33,293 nt of DNA from Candidatus Symbiothrix sp. (GTDB lineage Bacteria; Bacteroidota; Bacteroidia; Bacteroidales; Azobacteroidaceae): positions 1-33,293 of the forward strand of contig JAISKT010000036.1 of the NCBI GenBank assembly GCA_031261295.1, given 5' to 3'. Shown here piece after piece: positions 1-8,283 of the stretch. Each line of letters opens with the position of its first letter. The first letter of the stretch is position 1. Below the pieces are notes generated by a model. It was not told the origin of the DNA, did not search any database, and was given only the letters and a program-made list of their open reading frames with translations. Both the position numbers and the translations under genes were made by a program.

Positions 1-1320
1 TGATTAGAAATGTAACTAAAAAAGCGGTCGCTGTGAATTGTAAAAACAACAAAGCCAACTTCCAGATACGGCGCGTTTCCTGATAATTGCGAAATGCCAA
101 TGACACCGGTATCTTTGAAAAAATTTGCGCCGGAACAATTGCCGTGATAAAAAATACAACCACACAAGCAATTACAAGCAGGATTCCGGAACGCAAATTA
201 AACAGTGCAGACAAGGGCACAGCCAGCAAATCCTCAACCGTGTCCCTAAACAGGATAATCAATGCGACTGCTATCAGCAGGGAAATAAGCAGATGCACCC
301 CTGTTTCGGCAAACATACTCGAAGATATATTGTTAGTATCGGCTCCATAACATTTACGGATAGCAACGCCCTTTGTCCGGTTTACCAAAGAAGATATTAC
401 CACCAAAATATAATTCAAGATGGCAGTAAACAGGATAGCAAACGCCAACAGGGAAAGTAGAATCGTCATGCGTTTGATTTCCGGTCTGTCGCTGTGCATT
501 TTGGTAAGCGGCAACAGCGAATAATGCAAATCCACACCCAGTTTTTCCAATTCATCCAAAGGCTGATATTTTGCCTGCATTTGACGAATGGCTGTAGCCA
601 AATTTTCAGGATGAGTATTGGGTTGAAGTTTCACATATCCCAAATAGCGGTCGTTTCCCAGCCAATTCATCGAGCCATCCCACATAAATTCGGATATGGA
701 AGGCATGGAAATAACCATATCATAACGCTGCTCGGAATTAGCAGGAATGTCTTCAAAAATACCGCCAATGGTTAATTCCTTACCGGGAAAATTATCCAAA
801 TAAATTTTCTTACCGATTATATCCTGTATATTTCCCCTATTTTTAGCGATGGAATGGGAAATCATCACTTGCATCGGTCGGCTTAAAACTTCTTTCGGAT
901 TTCCGGCAAGAACAGGACGCGGCAGAACATCAAAAAGACTGCTATCTCCTAAAATAGCGAAATCCGTTTTGTATGCTTTTTTATCTTCTACAGTATAAAA
1001 TGTCATATCGTCTCCTATGCCGGTAAAACGGGTGGCAGCTTCCACTTGCGGAATCTCCGTCTTCATTCCGGACGCGACTCCTCCGCTGACTTGTCCGTAG
1101 CTGCTGAAAACATCTTCTCCTTCATCTTGATGATTTACATCTTCTTGTATTTGATAAATACGTTCGGCATCGGGATAAAAATTCTCAAAGGAAAGGTCTA
1201 AATAAATTTTTGAAATTAAAACCAATCCAACAGCCAAACCGATGCCCAGCGACAAGATTTTAATAAAGTTGTTCTGTCCTTTACCGGACAATGTTCGGAA
1301 TGCTAATACCAAATCTTTCA
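1..1320 (-). CDS. ABC transporter permease, FtsX/MacB-type (partial, C-terminus beyond window start)
   Basis: Open minus-strand frame from ATG at 1320 running off the left edge, absent from the ORF track because it has no stop in the window. Translates MKDLVLAFRTLSGKGQNNFIKILSLGIGLAVGLVLISKIYLDLSFENFYPDAERIYQ..., typical of the MacB_PCD N-terminus. Confidence 0.85.
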
Positions 1321-1409
1321 TATTGTTATTTTTTTACCCCTAAATCCCCTGAAGGGGACTTTGAAGTGCGTTATTGTTGTTTTTTAGCCCCCCTTTAGAG
1401 GGTTGGGAG

Positions 1410-3752
1410 TCAATCACTTTTTAATGATTTTACCGGATTTTGCGACAGCACATGAATACTTACGCCCGATGTGGTAATTATTGCAATCAGACATTGAATA
1501 ATAATCGGAAGGATAAAAACCCATCCACCTAAATTGGTATGATTGCTGTAATTATTCAACCATTCGGAAGCAATATAATAAGCAATCGGTACAGCAATAA
1601 TTCCGGCAATGACTATCCATTGGATGATATCCAACGAAAGCAGGCTAAAGATGGATTGCGGACTGGCTCCATTTATCCGGCGGATGCCGATTTCTTTTGT
1701 CCGGCGCACTGCTGTGTACAAATGAATGGCCAACAATCCCAACATCGCAATGAACACGGACAAAAGCGAACTGATAAATACCAATTTGTATTGCGTTTTC
1801 ATGCCGTCAAACTTTTTTGTATAAATATCTTCACTCCACACCGGATTGGCCACAAATTCAGCATCGAATTTTCGGAAAACGGTAGTTACCAATGCCAACG
1901 CATCCGCTCGACTGCTGTTTTTATCAAATTTAATATAAACGATTCTCGGTTTAGCCGCATTGAAACACGCACTCAATACTAACGGTTGAATCGGATTTGC
2001 CGGCTCGCCATAAATAAAATCTTTTACAACGCCGATAATTTCCGTATCGCTATTTTTGTAAAGAACATGTTTCCCCACAATTGGCGACTCCAATCCCAAC
2101 ATTTTGACTGTCGCTTCATTCAAGATAATGGTCGGCGTATTTTCCGGTCTATCTTCCTTGAAAAATTCGCCTTCCACCAATTGAAAATCCATCAATTCGC
2201 ACCATCCGGGCGTCATGCGATATTCATTGACAGATTGTTGGTTTTCCCTGTTTTCGAGTAAAGCAATCGTTTGTCCGCTGCCTCTCTCTCCGACGGTATG
2301 GTCGCTTCCACTCACGTTTTGTATGCCGGATGTGTGCAATAATTCCTGTTTCAAAGCGGTATAATTTTTCCACACATTACCGTCAAGCGATACAGACACA
2401 ATATTTTTGTCATTATAATTCATAGGCAAATTTTCCAAATAAGTGGTCTGTTGGTTGATGACCAATATATAGGATATAAGTACGATGGTAATGATGGATT
2501 GAAATATCACTACGACAGCAGTCAGCCTGTGTTTGGAAAACTTCAATCGTTTACCCAAAATATCCAAAGGACTGAACCGGCTGAGGTAGAACGAAGGATA
2601 AGCAACCGAAAGTGTAACTGTCAAAACAAAAAGAGCGATGAGGCACAAGATAAAAACCGGATTTAGTAATTGTGTTAATTCGATGTCTATGTGTATCAGT
2701 TTTGAAAAGCGGGGCATTACGATAATCGCTAAGAACGCACCTAATACAAAGGCAATCCCCACAATACCGGCAACTTCCGAAAAGAATTGCCGGACAATAT
2801 CACCGATACTTGCACCGTTAGTTTTCCGGATGGCTATTTCGTTCATACGGGTTTCGCCTTGAGCCATAAAAAGATTAATGAAATTGGTTATGGCAAGCGC
2901 CAGGATAAACAAAGAGAGCGCCAACAGCAGTCCTATAAATTTCATATTATTGCTTTTCCCAATGCCGGAATTGGTTTTAGAATGGATATAAATAGCTGTT
3001 AATTTTTCCGTTGCTCCGTAAGATTTGGCATTAAACCGGCTTTGAAGAGGCTCTAACATCGAAGTATATTCTTTTTCAATAGACGTTCTTACTTCGGATA
3101 AAGAGGCATCCGGACTGATTCGGTAATAAACGTAAAAATCCATTGCGCCGTTCAATTCCACATAATCCGGAATATTAGCTGCCCATAGATCGAAAGAGAA
3201 ATGGGTATTGAACAGAAGTTTTTCTACTACTGCGCTTATTGTATATTCCGCATTACCAATTGATACGGTTTTATCCATAGATTGGTCGGCGCCGCCAAAA
3301 ATAATATCGGCGTAAGGGATTGTTATCACAAGGGAATGGGGTGATTCAAGCGCTTTTTCAGCAGTTCCGGCAAGAAATTTCATCTGAAATACCTTGAAAA
3401 AATCGGAATCTGTTTGCAAAAGATTCAAGTCCCGAAAACGTTCTGTTTTATAAACCAATTCTACTTTTCCTTCGGGAGCCAGATGAGTTGCCGCTTCTAT
3501 TCCGGGCGCTTTTGCAGGAAGTTCCGAATAAGCCTTACCCAAACTTTCCGAATGATAGCGCAAGCCGGTATTTGTTTCCAAAACGGTATTCAGCCGGATA
3601 ATCCGGTCGCTATCGGGGAAATGCTTATCATAACTCAATTCGTTGACCACAAACAATATCAACATAATCGAAGCTGCCAACCCGATGGCTAAGCCGGTAA
3701 TGTTTATCCAGAGGAAAAAGCGCGTCCGTTTATACGAGTTTAGAATATTCAT
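1410..3752 (-). CDS. ABC transporter permease, FtsX/MacB-type, 780 aa
   Basis: Full-length ORF with two MacB-PCD/FtsX halves (N-terminal TM plus 'DRIIRLNTVL', 'EIAIRKTNGAS', 'EIGIRRINGAS' motifs). Confidence 0.92.
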   Translation of the reverse strand: MNILNSYKRTRFFLWINITGLAIGLAASIMLILFVVNELSYDKHFPDSDRIIRLNTVLETNTGLRYHSESLGKAYSELPAKAPGIEAATHLAPEGKVELVYKTERFRDLNLLQTDSDFFKVFQMKFLAGTAEKALESPHSLVITIPYADIIFGGADQSMDKTVSIGNAEYTISAVVEKLLFNTHFSFDLWAANIPDYVELNGAMDFYVYYRISPDASLSEVRTSIEKEYTSMLEPLQSRFNAKSYGATEKLTAIYIHSKTNSGIGKSNNMKFIGLLLALSLFILALAITNFINLFMAQGETRMNEIAIRKTNGASIGDIVRQFFSEVAGIVGIAFVLGAFLAIIVMPRFSKLIHIDIELTQLLNPVFILCLIALFVLTVTLSVAYPSFYLSRFSPLDILGKRLKFSKHRLTAVVVIFQSIITIVLISYILVINQQTTYLENLPMNYNDKNIVSVSLDGNVWKNYTALKQELLHTSGIQNVSGSDHTVGERGSGQTIALLENRENQQSVNEYRMTPGWCELMDFQLVEGEFFKEDRPENTPTIILNEATVKMLGLESPIVGKHVLYKNSDTEIIGVVKDFIYGEPANPIQPLVLSACFNAAKPRIVYIKFDKNSSRADALALVTTVFRKFDAEFVANPVWSEDIYTKKFDGMKTQYKLVFISSLLSVFIAMLGLLAIHLYTAVRRTKEIGIRRINGASPQSIFSLLSLDIIQWIVIAGIIAVPIAYYIASEWLNNYSNHTNLGGWVFILPIIIQCLIAIITTSGVSIHVLSQNPVKSLKSD

Positions 3753-3798
3753 TTTATATCTCCTTTAGTTATTCTCTATACTTAAGTAGTATCCATAT

Positions 3799-3807
3799 TC
3801 GTGCCAA
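3799..3807 (-). promoter_or_regulatory. sigma54-like -24 element TTGGCACGA (minus strand) upstream of the permease gene
   Basis: Minus strand reads TTGGCACGAATATGGATAC. The -24 half is perfect and the -12 half is degenerate. The same layout occurs upstream of the TolC gene. Confidence 0.45.
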
Positions 3808-3859
3808 AGTTTTAATTAGTTGATTTTTAATTATTTATTGATTCTCTTGTTCTCGTTAT

Positions 3860-3899
3860 TGTAAAGTTTTTTTACAGATGGCTGTAAAACTTATTTACA
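3860..3899. promoter_or_regulatory. Tandem palindromic operators, 2x TGTAAA-N5-TTTACA
   Basis: TGTAAA 3860-3865/TTTACA 3871-3876 and TGTAAA 3883-3888/TTTACA 3894-3899, with centres 23 bp apart. Confidence 0.6.
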
Positions 3900-3912
3900 G
3901 TTTTCGCCATTC

Positions 3913-3960
3913 TCTTAAGGCCCTTAAGAAATTTAAGTTTCTTAAGAGCCTTAAGAGAAA
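3913..3960. repeat. CTTAAG array 1 (imperfect ~22-bp inverted repeat)
   Basis: ttctcttaaggcccttaagaaa-tttaag-tttcttaagagccttaagagaa; the arms differ at one position. Confidence 0.75.
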
Positions 3961-3976
3961 ATCAAAAAAAAGGGAT

Positions 3977-4531
3977 TTAAAACTTTTTGCGGTTGCTTAG
4001 TCGCACGGCAGTCATTCTTTCTTTAAAACCACCTTCTTTAATAAACTGGTTACTCAATTTTTCCAGATGTTTTGCCAGCAGATAATCCGTTTGCTTCAGG
4101 AGACAAATCGCTATATTGGCAATTGTTTCCGGAGGTCTTGATGTTATTATCTTCATATAAAAAGCGGAATCATTGTGTACTCTGGCCAGTTCTCGCATTT
4201 TGTTCTCTTCCACTGAATGTTCTTCCCAAATCCGATGATTTCTTGTCCGCAGATAATCCATATAATCTTCGAACAATTCCATCAAACTTGCCTTAGCCAC
4301 ATTAATCAGTTTAATTTCCATTTCTTTGGAAGTCGCACCGTCCATACTCCCTTCTGCAATGTTTTGCTTGCCGGAGCGCGCTGCCTGCTGCATTTGGTCA
4401 ATAGTGCGGTCCCCTCTTCGCAGATAGGTGTGAACGAAATAGTACGTAATGTCGAAGATTGCCTCTGCTTTTTGATAGCTGTAAAGTTTTTTGTAATCCT
4501 TGCTTGCCGGAATCAGTCTGTTGTTGTCCAT
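3977..4531 (-). CDS. Four-helix-bundle protein (S23/23S-rRNA-IVP/Avd-like family)
   Basis: KLYSYQKAEAIFDITYYFVHTYLRRGDRTIDQMQQAARSGKQNIAEGS...: 'QMQQAARSGKQNIAEG' is the hallmark of the family. The start is placed at MDNNRL because the longer ORF N-terminus is just translated CTTAAG repeat. Confidence 0.85.
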   Translation of the reverse strand: MDNNRLIPASKDYKKLYSYQKAEAIFDITYYFVHTYLRRGDRTIDQMQQAARSGKQNIAEGSMDGATSKEMEIKLINVAKASLMELFEDYMDYLRTRNHRIWEEHSVEENKMRELARVHNDSAFYMKIITSRPPETIANIAICLLKQTDYLLAKHLEKLSNQFIKEGGFKERMTAVRLSNRKKF

Positions 4532-4552
4532 AGTTGTTGTTTTATTTTTTTT

Positions 4553-4596
4553 TAAGGTACTTAAGAAACTTAAGATTCTTAAGCTCCTTAAGAGGA
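4553..4596. repeat. CTTAAG array 2 (in the probable 5' UTR of the four-helix-bundle gene)
   Basis: ttaaggtacttaagaaacttaagattcttaagctccttaagagg; 16-bp arms with 2 mismatches. Confidence 0.7.
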
Positions 4597-4600
4597 ACTG

Positions 4601-4608
4601 CAAAGATA
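4601..4608 (-). promoter_or_regulatory. Bacteroidetes -7 element TATCTTTG
   Basis: Minus strand TATCTTTG matches TAnnTTTG, just upstream of CTTAAG array 2. Confidence 0.4.
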
Positions 4609-4650
4609 TACTATTTTCTCAATAAACTTCTATTTCAAAGAACATTTTTT

Positions 4651-4685
4651 CTTGAGAAGCTTAAGCCTCTTAAGTTACTTAAAAA
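4651..4685. repeat. CTTAAG array 3, overlapping the 3' end of the HlyD gene
   Basis: tcttgagaagcttaagcctcttaagttacttaa; overlaps the stop codon at 4675-4677. Confidence 0.6.
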
Positions 4686-5925
4686 TTAACTCTTGTACGT
4701 CGCCGTAGTTATCATAGCTCGAAGTAATCACCTTTTCTCCCGGCTCCAAACCCTCCAATACTTCGTAATAGAGCGGATTTTGCCGCCCGATGCGGATCGT
4801 ACGGCGAATCGCTTTCTTCTCATCTTGTGTCACTACGAACAGCCATTGCCCGCCTGTATTCTGGTAGAAGGCGCCGCGCGGAATCAGCACTGCTTCCACC
4901 GGTTGCCCTAATTGTAAATTGATATAATACGTTTGTCCGGCGCGGATGTTGTCGGGGCGTTCGCCATTAAATACAAAGTCTGTCTTGAATTGCTTGTCGC
5001 GCACTTCGGGATAGACTTTGCGCACCACTAAATCGTAGGTTTTGTCCTGTCGTTCAAAAGTTGCCGACAGTCCGCTCTTCACCTTATCTATGTAATGCTC
5101 GTCAATCAGGGCTTCAATCTTGTAATCCGACAAGACGCTGATTTGTCCGATACGCGCGCCGCTGCCCACCGACTGGCCTATCTCTACATCCAGTAATCCC
5201 AACTGTCCATCAACCGGCGCTTTAATATTAAGATTATCAACCCGTTGGCGCACTAAGACCAAGTTTTTGCGGATATTGCTCAAGCTCTCTTCCATCTGAT
5301 TGATTTGAATGCCCCGGAAGAGCGAATCCTGTTTCTGACGCTCCACCACTAACTCCATGCCTTTCACAGCAAAGTCATAATCCTCTTTCGCTTGCAGGTA
5401 ATCTTCTTTGGAAGTCAGTTTTTCATTGTAGAGGCTGCGGTATTGTTCATATTTCCGTTTCTTGCGTTCGACATCCAACTCCAATTGCAATTTGTCTGTG
5501 CGAAGGCTGAGGCGTTCCTGTTCCATCGTCACCTGGGTATTGCGCAAAAAGTTCTGTTTCTCAGCTAATTGTGCTTCACTGTCGAGGATGTTGAGGCTCA
5601 GCATCGGATTGGTCAGGCGCACAATTACTTCGCCTTGGTGCACCATCGAACCTTCTTCCACTACTTTTTCGGCCACCATTCCGCCTTCGATGGCGCTCAA
5701 CTGAATCGTATTAATCGGTTGTACTTGGCCGTTGACACGGATATAATCGTTAAATTCGCCTTTGGTGACGGTTTGCATCATCACTTTATTTCTTTCCACA
5801 TTGAATTTGGAACTGTGGTTTCCAAAAATCAACCAAGCCAATGCAATCAGTAAAACAACTCCACCTATTATATAAGGTATATGTTTCTTCTGAATTCCTT
5901 TTTTCTTTTCTAAAATTATATCCAT
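4675..5925 (-). CDS. HlyD/MacA-family efflux periplasmic adaptor
   Basis: Single TM, biotinyl-lipoyl-like halves (VEEGSMVHQGEVIVRL, IKAPVDGQLGLLDVEIGQSV), coiled coil. Confidence 0.92.
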   Translation of the reverse strand: MDIILEKKKGIQKKHIPYIIGGVVLLIALAWLIFGNHSSKFNVERNKVMMQTVTKGEFNDYIRVNGQVQPINTIQLSAIEGGMVAEKVVEEGSMVHQGEVIVRLTNPMLSLNILDSEAQLAEKQNFLRNTQVTMEQERLSLRTDKLQLELDVERKKRKYEQYRSLYNEKLTSKEDYLQAKEDYDFAVKGMELVVERQKQDSLFRGIQINQMEESLSNIRKNLVLVRQRVDNLNIKAPVDGQLGLLDVEIGQSVGSGARIGQISVLSDYKIEALIDEHYIDKVKSGLSATFERQDKTYDLVVRKVYPEVRDKQFKTDFVFNGERPDNIRAGQTYYINLQLGQPVEAVLIPRGAFYQNTGGQWLFVVTQDEKKAIRRTIRIGRQNPLYYEVLEGLEPGEKVITSSYDNYGDVQELIFK

Positions 5926-7238
5926 GGTGTTTCTCCTTTATAATAGTTTAATAATCTGTATTTTAATTGATATTTCAAATTTGTATATAACTCTTCGATG
6001 CGTGATTGCAATAAGCGGTTGGCGCTGGTTGACAAGTCGATGGCGTCAATCAAACCTTCCTCGTATTTCCGGAGGTTGGTCTGGTGAGCGCTTTGCATGG
6101 CAACTGTCCGTTTTTGTGCATGAACGGATTCATTTGATAAACCGTTGACATCAGCTACAGCCTGTTCGATTTCGCTATAGATTTGGCGGAGTGTTTCTTC
6201 GTGTTCGCTTCGGGCAATCATTAAACGCTGTTTGCTCCTTTTCATTTCCGAAGAGCGGGAAAACCCGTTGAAAATTGGAATGGCTAATGAAATACCCACA
6301 TAACTTCCTTTCCGAAGTTTCCATTGTTCTTCAAACGACATATACGCACTTCCGTCCAGCAAGCGGGAAAATCCGGTGGAAACGCCTGCATCCAAAGACA
6401 AAGTGGGAAATAAACGGCCTCGCGCTATTTTATATTGTACCTCGGTGGCCGACAAGGATTTATCGGCGACCAAGGCTTTGGGTAAGGTATTCAATGCCTG
6501 TTGATAAACTTCCAAGGCGTTTTCCGGTTCTTTTGTTTCTGTGAGTGTATTTTCATAATTGGCCACGAGCAAATCTTCCTCCACCGGTAAATTCATTATT
6601 CCTTTTAATTTGATGATTTCCAGATTATAACGGTTGATTTGTTTGGTCAATAAAAATTGGTCTTCGGCTTCTTTGGCTTGTATTTCCGTCAAATCAGGAA
6701 TAGATTTAAGGCCCAGTTCTTCCATCCGTTGAAACTTCTTCAAGTTGTTGACACTCTCTTCCAATTGCTGTTGGGCCAATTCTACTGTTCCTTTGTAATA
6801 GAGGACGTTGAAAAAGATTTCCATCACCTCGAAAGCAATTTTGTCTTTGACTTCCTGCAGTTCCTCTTTCCCTTTCAAACGGTTGATTTTCGCTATTTTT
6901 GTCCGGTACACTTGAGAAAGCCCGTCAAACAAAGTCATAGAAGAATAAAGTTCATACCCATTGCTGAAAGAGTTGGTACTGATATAGGTGTTCGTTTCCG
7001 GGTCCACTCCGCGGCCAAAATTCAGATAGGCGCTTGTCCGGGCATTCAGCGAAGGTAAAAAACCGCCGATAGCTTCCAGGCGGTCGAGTTTATAAATTTC
7101 GTTTTGCGCCTCCTGTTTAGTTCGTTGCGGATTGTGTTGGATAGCGTATTGAATACACTCTTCCAATGTCCGGGTTTTTCCCTGGGAAAAAACGGGGAAA
7201 GGGAAAAACAGAACTAACAAAAAAATAATACGTTTCAT
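5916..7238 (-). CDS. TolC-family outer membrane efflux protein
   Basis: Signal peptide, 'TLEECIQYAIQHNPQ' and a duplicated OEP domain. Overlaps the adaptor start by 10 bp. Confidence 0.92.
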   Translation of the reverse strand: MKRIIFLLVLFFPFPVFSQGKTRTLEECIQYAIQHNPQRTKQEAQNEIYKLDRLEAIGGFLPSLNARTSAYLNFGRGVDPETNTYISTNSFSNGYELYSSMTLFDGLSQVYRTKIAKINRLKGKEELQEVKDKIAFEVMEIFFNVLYYKGTVELAQQQLEESVNNLKKFQRMEELGLKSIPDLTEIQAKEAEDQFLLTKQINRYNLEIIKLKGIMNLPVEEDLLVANYENTLTETKEPENALEVYQQALNTLPKALVADKSLSATEVQYKIARGRLFPTLSLDAGVSTGFSRLLDGSAYMSFEEQWKLRKGSYVGISLAIPIFNGFSRSSEMKRSKQRLMIARSEHEETLRQIYSEIEQAVADVNGLSNESVHAQKRTVAMQSAHQTNLRKYEEGLIDAIDLSTSANRLLQSRIEELYTNLKYQLKYRLLNYYKGETPWI

Positions 7239-7285
7239 AACAATAAAAATAGATTTGTTCTTTTACATAATAAGCTATACCAAAG

Positions 7286-7294
7286 TCGTGCCAA
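7286..7294 (-). promoter_or_regulatory. sigma54-like -24 element TTGGCACGA (minus strand) upstream of the tolC-like gene
   Basis: Minus strand TTGGCACGACTTTGGTATA. Confidence 0.45.
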
Positions 7295-7347
7295 AATTAT
7301 ATATGGCTGATTTTTAATTAATTGGTAAAATAATAGAAAGAGTGAAT

Positions 7348-7386
7348 TGTAAAATATTTTTACAGTGGATGATAAATTATTTTACA
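7348..7386. promoter_or_regulatory. Tandem palindromic operators TGTAAA-N5-TTTACA and TGATAA-N5-TTTACA
   Basis: Perfect site 7348-7364 and near-perfect site 7370-7386; same placement as at 3860-3899. Confidence 0.55.
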
Positions 7387-7432
7387 CTGTTTGTCCGACA
7401 CCCTCAACCAAAAGTTAAATTTTAGCAAATCC

Positions 7433-7463
7433 TTTGTTTATATAAAAAAATATATTACCTTCG
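7433..7463 (+). promoter_or_regulatory. Bacteroidetes-type promoter for the leader RNA (TTTG-N19-TACCTTCG)
   Basis: TTTG at 7433-7436 and TACCTTCG at 7456-7463; aligned with the promoter at 18060-18090. Confidence 0.5.
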
Positions 7464-7469
7464 CCAATT

Positions 7470-7940
7470 AAATAAAAAAAGACATTAATTACAAAATAGG
7501 AAACAGTTTATAAAGATATAATTCATTAGAATATAAAGCGTTAATTTTATTCTTGTATTACGAAATCTCGACAATTTCGATACCGGCAAGAATAAATAAG
7601 TAAGCGTTCACGTGGATTCGTGGGCAAAACTTATTTGTCGGTATAGGTAGTCGAGAACCTCGTAATACAAATAAAGTTATAGTCCCACGTTTTTTCTATT
7701 TTAAATAACCGCTTCACAGGGACTTGGAAGCATAAATTTCTACAAACATGCAGAACAAGTCATAGGAAATTGGCGGGCGTTCCGGTTCAATAGTTTTTTC
7801 TCTCATTTTTCAACTGATTGAACGCGCTCGTCCACTACTTAGGGTACAGGCAACCAGATTTTTTTTCATTATTTATAATTTTAATTTTTAATTTTTAATT
7901 TACCGGTTGCCTGTCCTTTTTACCAGATTATAAACTTAAT
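7470..7940 (+). ncRNA. Structured leader RNA, copy 1
   Basis: Homologous to 18097-18600. Helices seen: 7553-7563/7660-7670, 7566-7572/7650-7656, 7580-7589/7635-7644, 7681-7686/7719-7724, 7773-7779/7825-7831, 7785-7791/7817-7823 and 7846-7855/7905-7914. Several show compensatory changes versus copy 2. Confidence 0.75.
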
Positions 7941-7950
7941 AAAAACAATA

Positions 7951-8283
7951 ATGAAGAAAATTGTATTTTTAATGCTGACACTCATCGTTTTGGGTGCAGC
8001 CAGTGTGAATGCGCAAGTACGTATCGGGGGAGCCGATACGGATGTTCCCACCCCAGGGGCTGTCCTGGATTTGAACAATGCGACCGGTGGTTATGTAGGT
8101 GGGCTATTATTGCCCAAAGTAAGCAGTTTGACGTTAACCAGTGTAGAAGCATTTTCTACGGAACCCGATGCCGCCGATAAGCTTGTCGGGCTGATTGTGT
8201 ATAATGCCGATCCCGACGCCGAAGGTATTTATATCTGGACGGGTGCAACAGACGGATGGAAACCGATTTGGAAGAAAAACTAA
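7951..8283 (+). CDS. Small secreted protein, 110 aa
   Basis: Signal peptide MKKIVFLMLTLIVLGAASVNAQ, then VRIGGADTDVPTPGAVLDLNN. The N-terminus resembles that of the 18612 protein. Confidence 0.8.
   Translation: MKKIVFLMLTLIVLGAASVNAQVRIGGADTDVPTPGAVLDLNNATGGYVGGLLLPKVSSLTLTSVEAFSTEPDAADKLVGLIVYNADPDAEGIYIWTGATDGWKPIWKKN

Noticed and set aside
1321-1409. 'CCCCTAAATCCCCTGAAGGGGACTTT' intergenic sequence as a mobile element
   Set aside because: A short GC-rich intergenic sequence with small palindromes; too short and no terminal features to support an element.
1539-3692. Plus-strand ORFs inside the permease gene (1539, 1986, 2451, 2638, 2787, 3414)
   Set aside because: They lie opposite a convincing full-length permease and show no recognisable domain.
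3913-4685. CTTAAG arrays as a CRISPR array
   Set aside because: The repeats are very short with 1-4 nt spacing and palindromic; there are no spacers of CRISPR length and no cas genes.
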